Below are positions 1-10,795 of a stretch of 64,000 nt of DNA, piece by piece; position 1 is the first letter of the stretch; each line of letters begins with the position of its first letter. Source of the stretch: Epiperipatus broadwayi (taxonomy: Eukaryota > Onychophora > Udeonychophora > Euonychophora > Peripatidae); the NCBI GenBank assembly GCA_028023455.1, contig JAQFVV010000153.1, forward strand, positions 1,086,212-1,150,211, in the 5' to 3' direction. The notes below the pieces were generated by a model. It did no database searches. It saw nothing but the letters and a program-made list of their open reading frames with translations, and was not told where the DNA came from. The position numbers and the translations under genes are program-made.

Positions 1-997
1 TGCTGGTTTAACCCAGTTCAAAGACTAGGCAAAAGTACCTCAAGGCCCACCCATACACAAGATATAAAAATCAAGAATACTATGGCCTCTGCCCTATTTG
101 TCTATTTTCGAGTCTAAGCATGAACCAACAACATATCCCAAACATGCATAAATTATTTTATAACCCGGACTAAGCTTAGCATCAGGGTAGAGACAATCAA
201 CTAGACTACTTAAAGAACTAAAATAAGCTAAATGTGCCAATATAATATAAGTGCTTGTGCATGCTTGGATCATTGGACAATTAACATAAAAGGTTAAGCA
301 AATAAAAGGTTGAAAGAAACATTAGAAGACTAAAGCTTTTATTTTAAATGAGATACTTTAATAAATGCAGTTTTAAGCATTATTAAAGTTTTAAATATCT
401 CCACTATTCCCCAATTAATTGCCGATAAATAATTTTACAATGAGTTTGGCTTCAATGATATATAATTCTGTGGCCTAGATATTACTTTTCTAATTTAAAA
501 CAATTTATCAACACGTATCCTCTCGATAAAGCAAAATTGAAATAACTATTTCACAAAGCATTTGCATTACTTTGCGCTCTATAAATAATGTAAAATGTTT
601 AAAGGTTTCTTTAAATAACTAATATTTAACTGTGTGAATGAAAACAAACAAAATAAGTGTTATCGAAGAAATTAAATTGGCAAAAAAAAGGAAACTTAAC
701 TAGTATTGAATTATAAATAATCATTTTAAATTGGAAATATTTCAAATAAAGAATATAATTTACACCACAAAAAGAAAACTAAAATATATATATCACATTA
801 AAATGAGCAATAGCAAAGGGGGGAAATTTAAGCATAAAGAGATGATCAAGTTAAAATAAATATAAATTTAATATTAAGATAAAAAGAGATACATTATGAG
901 AGATAATAAATTAATGAAAATATTTAAAGAAAGGTACAATATTAAAAGGGAAAATAAAAGTTCATGAGGAGATTCATTAAAAGTTACCAGTCCTTGT

Positions 998-1133
998 TTA
1001 GTTTGTCCAGTTCCCTCGACATCCTTGGCTTGATTTACATACGTGGATTTTTTTGTCTGGACAAAGAGATTTGGAATCAGAAGCATTTTGACATGAAGGG
1101 CACTCATACAGCTCACAGTTTGGTTTTACTAGA
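998..1133 (-). other. Short cysteine-rich reading frame, possible exon scrap
   Basis: Read on the minus strand from about 1133, one frame gives a short peptide with seven cysteines, including a CPSC pair and a later LCPDKKIHVCKSSQGC segment, ending at a stop at 998-1000. Spaced cysteines of this kind occur in small secreted or Ly6-like domains, but the spacing does not match a family I can name. A stop lies a few codons upstream, so it would need a splice acceptor (for example the AG near 1127). There is no clear polyadenylation signal. It could be chance. Confidence 0.15.
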
Positions 1134-1808
1134 TACTTGACACTTTATGGCATTTTGATGGATTAGGACCCCAACAGCAGGAAAAGCTGATGAGCTTAGC
1201 CACCGTACATGGTCATATCCACTATATTAATAGAAATTTTGAAGGGTCGCATGTTTAAATCAGAACAGGAATTCTCCACAAGAACTAGGACACATTGGTT
1301 TTCAGCATTTATTTTTAGTTCAACCTCGGAGGATCATTAGACTTTTGCCATAACAGGAACAGCAGAGGTAAGTAGTAGAACTCCTCAAGAGAACCGACAA
1401 GCAGCAGTTAAGTACATTTTCAAAATCACTTCAGTAACAAGTTCAGAAATACTTTCAGAGTCAATCTCTGAATAAAATAATTTTAGGATAAAATCTAGAT
1501 GAATTTCTGAAGGATTTCTGAATGAATCTTTGATCTGAATCAATAAAGGACAAATCTGAATGAATCAAGTCCTTTGTTCACCCCACCTTTTATACCTTTC
1601 CAGAGATACTTTTCTATTGTTTTATGTATGATTCTAGATCTTGATAAGCCCCTCACACACACACACACTCCTTTGTTTCAAAGTAACTTTTTGCTAAAAA
1701 TAAATTTTAATTTCTTATTATCAAATTTTGCTTTTAACTTCGAATTTGATTTATATAAAAAGCCATCTTTAATTTGCCCTGAATGAAATATTAATTGAAA
1801 ATGCCAGT

Positions 1809-1866
1809 ACTTTAGGAATGCTGGCAGGCTTATTTTTACTTTAGGAATGCTGGCAGGCTTATTTTA
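1809..1866. repeat. Tandem duplication, 29-bp unit x2
   Basis: Two nearly identical adjacent copies of a 29-bp unit containing TTTAGGAATGCTGGCAGGC. The units are so similar that the duplication is probably recent or still prone to slippage. Confidence 0.85.
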
Positions 1867-2085
1867 AAATAAAATCATACGACATATATTTTTAACAAAA
1901 TTAAAAGAAAAATATTTTATTATTTCTTTTAATAAAATGACATTTTAGTTTCAACAGAATTTTGCATTTAATCATATATATACGCTTCCTGTGCATATAT
2001 GTTTCATTAATAAATTTTGAAAAAGAAATTTTTATAAACAATTTAATTTTAATCAGAATTTACTTTAAAAAAATATTTCAAAGTA

Positions 2086-2955
2086 CACCTGGGTCTCTTT
2101 TTACGCGGACTTATTTAACACGATTTTGAAGTTACGTGATTCATGTTTCACCGGAAGTCGAACTTCAATAATGCGCTATTACTTTAAATAATAAATTTCG
2201 CACACTTACATTATATTGAAAGTAATAGTACATTATTGGAATTCGACTTTCATCTTAGCAATTTCAATATTTTCAGTGCTTTATAATAGTAAGATTTTAT
2301 GCAATAATGAAATTAAAATCATGATTTCCACATTTTATGTACACACATTAAATTTTACAAGATTATAATGTAAATTTGTTCAAACATTGTGCATGTTAAT
2401 TTTGCACTTTAAATCACATTCTGTTTTTGCTTTTTAAAAAAGAACATAATCAATTATTATTTTCTCATTAATGACACTAATCATTAATGTGCTCTTAAAT
2501 TCCAATGAGAGTTAAATGGTTGTATGTCTGGATATTGCGAGCTTCGTAAACAATTAATAAAATCATCGTCTCAAAGATTAATTACTAATTACATTGTCAC
2601 CAGAAAATCATAATAATTAAAACATGTATAAAAAAATGTAAATTACTGTACTGTAAATTATGCATAAAAATATATTATTTTGAATAAAATTAAATATTAT
2701 AGTTAAAAAAAGTTTGTCTGGTATCAATTTTTTTCAAATTTGAAATTTTTTATTAGTCATATTTTATTTCCTTATTTTTGTTTTTTTGTTCAAATTTTAA
2801 AGTAATTTTACGTTGGTGCTTTGCTTTTATGCGAATTTTGAAAAATCACAGACCACATCCCCCTTTTTCAATGTAAGTTACGTCTATTTTTGCACGATTT
2901 TATTTGCATGTGTTTTCTGAGGAACCTATCTATCACGTAAAATGAGACCCAGGTG
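2086..2955. mobile_element. TA-inserting DNA transposon with 20-bp TIRs, non-autonomous
   Basis: The ends are inverted repeats: CACCTGGGTCTCTTTTTACG at 2086-2105 matches the reverse complement of 2936-2955 at all but one base. Both ends are flanked by TA (2084-2085 and 2956-2957), the duplication made by Tc1/mariner-type and some other DDE transposases. The element is 870 bp and has no transposase frame. Inside the left half is a second palindrome, 2154-2185 against 2217-2250, containing the motif GAAGTCGAA...ATTACT. It is therefore a MITE-like deletion derivative. I saw no other copy in the window. Confidence 0.75.
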
Positions 2956-2957
2956 TA

Positions 2958-4309
2958 AATAGCTAATTTAATGACCATTGAATATACAAAATAAAACACT
3001 TTAATTTTCTATTTAATGCAAAACTCTGTTGATACTTAAATATAAACTTAACCCAGGTTTACAATACCAGTGAGTTTATAACAAGCTGTGAAGCATGAAT
3101 CAGACTTCCGGATCCATTGCTTCAATACCAATATTTCAACTGCATCGCACCAATCATCAACTGAGTATTAAATATTATTATAAAAATTAGTTGTAGAGAT
3201 AGTGGAAGTTTTGTTATAAAACAAGATTAAATGTTTGACCAATAGAAAACAAAACAGGAAACATTAAAAATATAAACAATATCCATCCTTATATTAAGTT
3301 TATAATGGAAACAGAATTAGTGGAAAACTTCCTGATGTAATCATCATCAAAAATCAGATTAATATCAGAATAATATTTTATCTTTTTTTCACTTCAGAAA
3401 AACTGCACACACAGACAATATAATCTTTATCCTATCATTTTCCTGCCCAAATCATTTTGGTAGCCAAAATTCTTTTTGTTAACATGATTAATCTTTTAGA
3501 CAAATCATGTCAGAAAGAAATACTAAATGATATAAGTAATACTTATTATTAGTTAATATTGTTATTGAAATTATAAACAAAGCTTTAATTTAGAATCAAA
3601 ACAATCTTATAAAAAAAGAATAAATTATCCCTATTAAAACAACTATTACAGTCTGTATTCCTTATATAAAAGGAACCATAAATAGTATTAGATATGTTGT
3701 AAAATGCTATAAGATAAAACCAACATATTCCATTAACCAAAATAGTTGTAACATTTTGTTGAAATGTGAAAGACTCAATTGTGAAATGTTATGTGGAGTT
3801 TATGGAGCCTCTTATATGGATATGAGCAACTGTCACATTAAAATGAATATGCTAATGTAACAGCACTCATCAGCAGCAGTACCTTTACTCCATGCTACAA
3901 TGTAAACTTTCCAATACCAGGATCCTATCCTGATGTGTTGCTTTTCTTCATCATAAAATCAGATAAGCCATTGCAACCTTATAGATTGTATCAACAAATA
4001 TGCTACTTCAATTTGGATGAGTTTTTTTACATCCCATTAATATGAATAGCGTCTGATGTTCTTTAATCTGTTATTATCCCACCCCATATTTATATTTTAA
4101 AACTTTTTCCTTTTTTATTGAGTGAACTTTTACTATTGTTACATATCAACACTTACAGCTTCTTTGCAATCTTTTTTATAGTATTTATTATATAACCACT
4201 TGGCTAATGTCAGTATGTTAGTACTATGAAACATATATTGATAAACCATAATTAATTCATATATGTATATAGTTTTATTTTAATTATAGTAGGTATTATT
4301 TTATTTAAG
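2958..4309. other. AT-rich non-genic stretch
   Basis: I see no gene, RNA or clear repeat here. A segment around 3780-3990 is less AT-rich and has a CAGCAGCAG run near 3868, but no extended open frame or recognisable motif. Confidence 0.5.
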
Positions 4310-4479
4310 TATTCAATGTTTCAATGAAATAACATTCATCCTTGTCAATGTTAAGGTCTTAATGAAGAACTGTTATGTCTTAAGTAATAATGAGATAAGG
4401 AACAATAATTCTTATATATATTTAATGGTTAATCATTCAGAATAATTCGATTAACCAAATATTTTTACATCTGCCTTCA

Positions 4480-5115
4480 GTCTTACAATTAATTGATTCC
4501 AGATTGATTTTAAAAGAAACTAATGAAGTAAGTGGCCTCCTCAATGCTGAAATATATTCTGCTATATCAGATTTATTTAAACCACCTGGTCTTTATGGAT
4601 TCTTTCATGATTCTTAAATAATACTTTTCTAAAGTAGCTAGTATTTTAGGATTGTCAAAAACAGATGTGTGACTAATTTTTAAAAAATGTGGTGTAAAAC
4701 CTGATGTAATCAACTATTGATTGAAGGTATTTTTATACTAGTTCTTATACTAATACATCTATGTGATTGACTCACAAAGTTTCTTGAGCCCTGTATATAT
4801 GCAATTTTATATACAACTTGGTATTTTAAAAGTACTCTGTCTTTAGGCTTATGAGGAAAAAATCACTATTTTTTTTTGCTTGTGGAAAAGGTAAATCTTA
4901 TTAAAATTAGATAGTCTTCTACAACTAGTTGAGTTGTCATTTATTATTTTTGTTCTTCTTAATATCAATGCTTGTAAATCTTTATATATATTATTTTTAT
5001 TGTAATCATTAGAAAGTGGAATATTTTTAATTAGTGCTATTTTTTGAGCAAGATGATCTTTATCACACAAATGATATGCTCTCATCAAAAGATTTTTGCC
5101 ACAAAAAATATACAA
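4480..5115 (-). pseudogene. PLE thumb domain plus decayed GIY-YIG, lineage B
   Basis: The frame at 5115-4849 contains NLLMRAYHLCDKDHLAQK followed by a segment like IKNIPLSNDYNKNNI and later FNKIYLFHKQKK. This pattern (RA..IC....L..E....K..L..N.Y....I, then a hydrophobic strand before the endonuclease) is the thumb and linker seen in PLE and related reverse transcriptases. Further along, 4800-4480 aligns base by base with the plus-strand region 10400-10680, which encodes REHKNAFNPKLNISAFTSHF, a GIY-YIG second-half motif with H and EH residues. Stops interrupt the downstream part. It is a dead fragment without its palm domain, distinct in sequence from the PLE at 5694-6690. Confidence 0.55.
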
Positions 5116-5189
5116 TCAGGTTGCTGATGAAAATTAAAATTGAGATATCTGTTTGTACAAATAGATTTTTTTATTTGTATTTATATATT

Positions 5190-5450
5190 AGACTATTTAC
5201 ATCATCTAATATGAATATTGAATGCTTTTTAAAAAATTTAACTTTATTTAAATATATCAAATACATTCAACTATTAGTAATAGCACACAGGTTAGTATAT
5301 GCACAATATTTCAAGAGGTATTATTTCCCCTCTTCTGCAGGTGTTGCTAGCCTGGCCAGTGACAGTACTAGCATGGGAATCAAACCTGGATCCTTAGATT
5401 CTTTGAGTATGAAATTTTTATGGTAATGCCCTAACCAACAGAGCCATACG
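5190..5450 (-). repeat. tRNA-like module and tail, PLE-associated copy 1
   Basis: On the minus strand, TGGCTCTGTTGG (5446-5435) resembles a Pol III A box and GGTTTGATTCC (5386-5376) a B box, about 50 bp apart as in tRNA genes. A conserved core follows, including CAACACCTGCAGAAGAGG, then an AT-rich tail ending near 5190. Similar copies lie at 9410-9650 (plus), 41150-41380 (plus) and 40380-40640 (minus), with a headless copy at 37230-37400. It is either a tRNA-derived SINE or a tRNA-derived part of the PLE terminal repeat. Confidence 0.6.
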
Positions 5451-5587
5451 ACCTAAGGTAACAGTCAGTAGAAATTTTAATATTACTACAATTGCTCTCA
5501 GAAGTTATTATGGATTATATTTTTTTTGCCCATGAAAACTTTTGTTGTCTTGTTGCTTACATGCACAATATATTTCTCAAACATATC

Positions 5588-5622
5588 CATATATATATAT
5601 ATATATATATATGGATATATAT

Positions 5623-5670
<48 letters not shown>
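5588..5670. repeat. AT microsatellite inside inverted repeats
   Basis: A (TA)n tract is bounded by CATATCCATATAT and ATATATGGATATATATGAG, so the tract itself forms the stem of a perfect hairpin. A second (TA)n run follows to about 5670. Confidence 0.8.
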
Positions 5671-5671
<1 letters not shown>

Positions 5672-5693
5672 CCATTGTCATGTGAGCAGCTTT

Positions 5694-6690
5694 TTAAAAT
5701 TTTTCTTTTTGTACCTTTTCTTCTGTATCAAATATTTTTGTATTTTCCCAATTGAGTATATGTTTATTGGTACATACATGGTCTGCTACCTTAGACACAA
5801 ATATTTTCTCTCTTCTAATCATCAATGAGAGTTTTTGCAAGTGCTTTTTAATGGGGTGATTGGTTTCATCAATATACATTTTCCCACATTCACATGGTAT
5901 TCCACAGATGCAGTTTTTTCTTTCCAGCATTTCAAGCTTAGGCTTTTGTAGATGTTAGAATTTCTTGTAGTGTGGTATGGCTCTGGAAAGCTGTTCTGAT
6001 GTAATACTGATTGCATATTTTCTTTAATTTGTCTGCTATTTATGGTATGTATGGGTATACTACACTACCAATAGTTATTTTTTCTTTTGATGTTTATTTT
6101 TGCTGTCTATTTAAGATTTTTTTAATAACAGCTGACAGATAACAATTTTTTATAAGGGTTTGTTCTATATAGATTTTTTCTTTTTTAAATCACTGTTTTC
6201 TGAACTAACTTCCTTTTCCTCAGTTCCATAGTGATAGTATAACTCCATGTTTTATGTTTTAGTGTTATTGGATGTATAGGTTAAGTATTTTCCTGTATAT
6301 GTGTGTTTTTGATAAACTGTAGTTTTGATTTTACCATGAGAAAGTCTTGTCACAAGAACATCTAAGAAAGCCAATTTTTGCTCTTGTTCTGATTCTATTG
6401 TGACTTAAATTGAAGTGGATATCTCATAGATGTGTTTCCAGAAAGTTTGTAGTAGTGCTTCACCATGTGGCCATACAACAAATGTATCATGTACATAGTG
6501 AAGTCAAACTTTAGATCAATATGTAGTTTTTATGGTGTGGTTTCAAGATTTTTCACATAAATACTGCTAATCAAAGTGATAATGTTGAGCCCATAGCCAT
6601 TTCTTGATTTTTTTGGAAGAATTATGTCTTATATTAAAAGTAGGTTGTTTCTATGCAGAATGTGAATAGTTCCATTATACTATCAATAGG
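5694..6690 (-). pseudogene. PLE reverse transcriptase palm plus GIY-YIG endonuclease, lineage A, left arm
   Basis: Read from 6690 down, the frames give the palm motif as YVHD followed by TFVVWPHGEA (about 6498-6460; the family consensus is YVDD), then a segment matching LAFLDVLVT, then VVYPYIP.IADKLKKIC. The best preserved part is the GIY-YIG region: KNCICGIPCECGKMYIDET, ending at 5694 after SKVADHVCTNKHILNWE. The catalytic IGET glycine is replaced by aspartate, and frameshifts separate the blocks. The endonuclease type with a CxCG motif is characteristic of canonical Penelope-like elements. The inverted partner is at 6790-9245. It is non-functional; lineage assignment within PLEs is not attempted. 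Confidence 0.75.
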
Positions 6691-6835
6691 AAGAATTGTT
6701 CTGAAAAACAATTCTTTCTATTGATAGTATAATGGAACTATTCACATTGGAAGTAGGCTATTTTTATGCAGAATGTGAAAAGTTCCATAATGGAACTATT
6801 CGCATTCTGCATAAAAACAACCTACTTTCAATTCT
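6640..6835. repeat. Double palindrome at the centre of the PLE inverted pair
   Basis: Two hairpins sit back to back. The first pairs CCATTATACTATCAATAG (from 6673) with its complement ending near 6735, around a loop at about 6700. The second pairs TTTTTATGCAGAATGTGAA (from about 6760) with its complement ending near 6826, centred near 6789. The sequence therefore changes orientation three times within 200 bp. Confidence 0.8.
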
Positions 6836-7330
6836 TCCTACAAAATCAAGAAATGGTTTTGGGTTCACCATTGTCACCTCTGATTAGCAATATTTACAAG
6901 AAAGAACTTGAAGCCACATCCATAAAAACTACTCTATACCTACACAAAGTTTGACTTTGCTATGTAGATTATACATTTGTTTGTATGGCCACATGGTGAA
7001 GCACTACTACAAACTTTCTAAAAACACATCAACATATTCCCTTCAATTAAATTCTCAATAGAATCAAAACAATAACAAAAATTGGCATTTTTAGATGTTC
7101 TTGTGACAAGTCTCCCTCATGGTGAAGTCAAAACTACAGTTTACTGAAAACTCACACATACAGAAAAATATTTAGCCTATCATACCAGAAACACAAAACA
7201 TTAAGTATAGAACAGAGCAAAGGAAGTTTGTTTAAAAACAAGTGATTTTAAAAAAGAAAAGTTCTATATAGAACAAACTCTTATGAAAAATGGTTATTCA
7301 TCAGATGTTATTAAAAAAACTTTTAATAAC
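6790..7330 (+). pseudogene. PLE reverse transcriptase palm, lineage A, right arm
   Basis: The frame beginning near 6820 reads FLQNQEMVLGSPLSPLISNIY, the GSPLSP motif of the palm, followed at 6961-6972 by YVDY (from YVDD) and then TFVC; WPHGEA-like and FLDVLVTS-like segments follow in shifted frames, and the stretch THTYRKIFSL in the next frame corresponds to the conserved RKPTHTDRYL region of PLEs. The inverted copy at 5694-6690 has a different lesion at the same motif (YVHD), so the two arms decayed independently. The palm is cut off near 7380 by a G-run and a different PLE. Confidence 0.7.
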
Positions 7331-7499
7331 AGCCCAACTCACCACTTAGACTCATTCTAAATTTCAGGGGGGGGGGCACATTATTTCAATACTTTAGTGC
7401 CGGTCAATCAATGGCTAATTTACAGTCTTGGATTTGGAAATGATACCATAAAATCTTCTCAAGTGTGTAGAGAAAATAAAATGCACAGTTCTCCAACCA

Positions 7500-8690
7500 A
7501 ACTATAAAACACACCATTGGACATCAATGAGCTATACAACTCAATCAACCACAAAAAATCCATTGAAATCATCAACAATGAACTAATGAGATATACAACT
7601 CAATCAACCACAAAAATCCATTGAAATCATCAACAATGAACTAAGATCAAGAGACTCTCCTCCACATGAGTCACATTCATCAGCACATGCAATCTTTCAT
7701 AACAAATGGTTTTGCATGAACAATGGTTAGCCCATGGGTCTCCCTATGGGTGATATACTATCAAGTGTCATGCTTAACCACTATGAACAGCAAATCTTGT
7801 CAAATTTCCACAACCATATGCCTGACATAACATGCATGCATTGTGTTCATGATGCATTTGTTGCACTTCCTATACATGTAATAGCGAACCTTCACAATAA
7901 TCTCCAAAATATAATAAAACTCACATTCAATACCACATGGTAAAATCAAAGCCACAAAGTCAAATACCTCAATATTAAGGTCCATGAAACACACAAACTT
8001 GGGACTACCAAATGATAATAAAAACAGTTTGAAGTAAGAATCCTCACACACTCTAGCTCTAATGCACCCCAACCCATAAACTCACAGCCTTGTCATCATT
8101 CCTATTCAGGAATCATAAACTATGTAAATATGAAGCAGACAAGTGAAATAATCTGATTAACTAATAGCCAACATAGAAATTATGGAACATAAACAAAAAA
8201 ATCAATCAATTTTACCACAAAATAAAATATACCCAAATTAAAGAAAAGAAACCATGAATACTACTCCCATACATTGGATGCATAGCCAAACAGCTTAACC
8301 AAAAACTTTAAAATAGGCTTTCACTCACCCCCATCCACAACTAGATTAATTAACAACACAAAAGATAACCCCTCTCCAACTAACCTTCATGTCATATATA
8401 AAATTACTTGCTCCATAATAACTGCCACACAACATGTTATGGGGAATCCAAGACTAACATCAACAATAGAGTTTCTCAGCACAGATACCTATTTAATAGA
8501 ACTAAAATTAAAACAGAAGAAAGCTCTACATTTGCAGAACGTGAAAAAACTACTGGCCACACTTTTCAACTAACAACCACCAAAATGATCTGCACAGAGA
8601 GAAATGATGCAAAGTCAATGAAGCTTCCTATATAGGAAGCAATCTGACAGTGATAAACAGAAGAAAGGCTTCCTTCAGTGTTTCCAAAAA
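7500..8690 (+). pseudogene. Second PLE lineage (C): reverse transcriptase and GIY-YIG
   Basis: From about 7700 the frame reads KWFCMNNG, a stop, then PMGLPMGDILSSVMLNHYEQ, the palm motif before the active site; at 7842-7853 the active-site motif is CVHD followed by AFVALP (YVDD in intact relatives). About 560 bp on, at 8408-8635, a frame gives HNNCHTTCYGESKTNINNRV, a GIY-YIG core of the C....C...Y.GE type, with REKTTGHTF later. Both halves differ clearly in sequence from the lineage A copies on either side. Stops and frameshifts are frequent between the two halves. A 50-bp duplication near 7530-7635 repeats TACAACTCAATCAACCAC. It looks like an older PLE into which, or beside which, lineage A inserted. 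Confidence 0.65.
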
Positions 8691-8869
8691 AATGGATGCT
8701 TTGGACAATTTACATAGATTTGGTAAAGCTTGTCAACAAACTTTTCACAGTTAGCAATGAGCTAAGATTATGAGAACAAAGATTTCCTGAAAGTACTCAG
8801 TTTATTAGTTGTTTCTTAACTACTACAATTTTATACCTTCATTACATGTGTGCCAAGCACAACTATAGA

Positions 8870-9245
8870 ATTATTGGTACTTTAATGTACTCATACATAT
8901 CAAAAATAGCAGACAAATTAAGGAAAATCTGCAATCAATGTCTTATCAGAATAGCTTTCCAGAGCCATACCATACTATGAAAAATTCTAACAACTATAAA
9001 GCCTAAACTTGAAATATTGAAAAGAAAAAACTGTATCTGAGAAACACCACATGAATGTGGAAAGATAGATATTGGTGACACCAGTCATCCCATTGAAAAG
9101 CACTTTCAAGAACACAAACTGATGATTAGAAGAGAGAAAACAGATGTATCTAAAGTAGCATGTATGTACAATGGACATATGTTCAATTGGGAAAATACAA
9201 AAATATTAAATACAGAAGAAAAGATACATAGAAGAAAATTTTAAA
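8870..9245 (+). pseudogene. PLE linker and GIY-YIG, lineage A, right arm
   Basis: The sequence is the plus-strand mirror of 5694-6080. It carries ADKLRKICNQC, a block matching the linker, then in a shifted frame the endonuclease motif with GDTSHPIEKHFQEHKL near 9075-9120, and WENTKILNTEEKIHRRKF near 9190-9240. Stops replace conserved positions, including the first part of the CxCG motif. The tRNA-like module follows 170 bp downstream, as in the left arm. Confidence 0.65.
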
Positions 9246-9409
9246 AAGTTGCTCATATGACAATGCCAAACAATCCCATAAGTTAAATTAGTGTGTTTAT
9301 ACATAATGTCTGAAAATTACTAATCAATTTTGCTCTTAGAAAAAAGTGGAGAAATCAGGAGGAACCTCATACATAAGTATATGAAATTTCTACTGACTTG
9401 CTTTTAGAA

Positions 9410-9650
9410 AGATGGTCAATTGGTTAGAGAATTACCTTAAAAATGCAATACTCAAAAAATCTAGGAGTCCAGGTTCAATTTTCATGCCAGTAGCATCACT
9501 GGTCAGGCCAGTAACACCTGAAGAAGAGGGGAGAATAATATCTCTCAAAACATTTTGCATATACTAACTTGTGTGCTACTACTAATAGTTGAATGTATTT
9601 ATAATATTTAATTAAAGTTAATTTTTTTAAGACATTTAATACTCATGTTA
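9410..9650 (+). repeat. tRNA-like module and tail, PLE-associated copy 2
   Basis: TGGTCAATTGGTTAGAG at 9413-9429 resembles an A box and GGTTCAATTTT at 9472-9482 a B box. The core with AACACCTGAAGAAGAGGGG and the AT-rich tail follow as in copy 1. Position relative to the GIY-YIG stop is nearly the same as in the left arm and at 41150. Confidence 0.6.
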
Positions 9651-9999
9651 GTTGATGGGAATAGTCCAACATATAAATACAACTAAACACCATCATCACA
9701 AACTTTTAGTTAAACACTGAGATTTTCTTTATGTCTTAAGTAATAATAAGACTGAGCATGAAGTAAAGAACAATCATTCATATTTAATGGTTGATCATTC
9801 ACAATAGATTAATTAACTAAAAAAAATTTGCTTTCTTCAGTTTTACAATTAATTAATTCCCAACTGACTTTCTAGAAGAATAAGCTAAAATAGTGACCTA
9901 TATCTGTATCTTTTATAAAAATCTACCCATATAAACATATATCACAATTTTTTCATCATCATTCTGTTCATATAATTTCTGTGTCAAAATTTTTTCGAT

Positions 10000-10680
10000 G
10001 AGAACATATAGTTGTCTGATAGAGATAATCTTGCTCAAGAAATAACACTAACTAAAAATATTCTACTTTATAATGGTTACTATAAAACTATTATATATAA
10101 AGCTTTACATAGCACTGATACTAAGAAAAAAGATGATAAAATTCACAACTGAACTAGTTATAAAGTTGTTTTACCTTATATTAAAAGAATCATTGGTAAG
10201 ATTAATACAGTTATTATCTAATTTTAATAAGATTTATTTTTTTCACAAACAAAAAATTGGTGATTGTTTTTCTGTAAACCTAAATACCTAGTACTTTTTG
10301 GAGTACCAAGATATCTATGAAATTTTACATTTACATTTCACTATAAAATATATGTTTGTACAATAGTTAAATTAATGCCCGAATTAGAGAGCATAAAAAT
10401 GCCTTCAATCCAAAATTAAATATATCTGCTTTTACTTCACATTTTTTAGAAATTGGGCACTAAAATACTAGTTAATTTGAAAAAGTATAATTTGAGTACA
10501 ATTAGATAGCCTATTGAAACATTAAAAAGACGGTTTAAAAAAATTTGATGAAGCACAATGTATTTCTGCCTTGTGGAGGTCATTTATTTGATCTCTTTCT
10601 TATAAAATTCAACTTTTGAATCAATTAATTGTAAAAATGAAAGAAGTTAAAAAAAGTTTTATTAATCCACCTATTCTGAA
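10000..10680 (+). pseudogene. PLE thumb plus GIY-YIG remnant, lineage B, right arm
   Basis: The plus-strand mirror of 4480-5115. In shifting frames it gives DNLAQEITLTKNILLYNG, then LPYIKRIIGKINTVII and FNKIYFFHKQKIGD (10210-10265), the linker before the endonuclease, and near 10380-10450 REHKNAFNPKLNISAFTSHF, the second half of a GIY-YIG domain. Base-level similarity to the left arm continues to about 10680. It lacks the palm and is interrupted by stops. Confidence 0.55.
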
Positions 10681-10795
10681 TGATCAACCATTATATATAT
10701 ATATATATAAGAATTATTGTTCTTCATTTCACACTGAATGATCAACCATTATATATATATATATATAAGAATTATTGTTCTTCATTTCACACTCA
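10681..10795. repeat. Tandem duplication, 58-bp unit x2
   Basis: Two adjacent, almost identical 58-bp units, each with TGATCAACCATTATAT, a (TA)n tract and GAATTATTGTTCTTCATTTC. A single inverted relative sits at 4364-4445 and a third, direct-orientation relative of that block at 9730-9800, so this block marks the outer end of the PLE nest. Confidence 0.8.

Larger units (their letters stand above)
1..2083. other. AT-rich non-genic stretch
   Basis: No convincing gene is visible. The stretch holds a short CA microsatellite at about 1653-1669, a 29-bp tandem duplication at 1809-1866 and a small cysteine-rich frame on the minus strand, both listed separately. The first 250 bases are slightly less AT-rich than the rest, but I see no open frame there. 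Confidence 0.6.

Noticed and set aside
874-1116. 80-codon minus-strand frame
   Set aside because: Lower-complexity tail and no motif; the overlapping frame with clustered cysteines is the more interesting one.
5034-5426. 130-codon plus-strand frame
   Set aside because: Antisense to the PLE thumb and tRNA-like module; a chance shadow.
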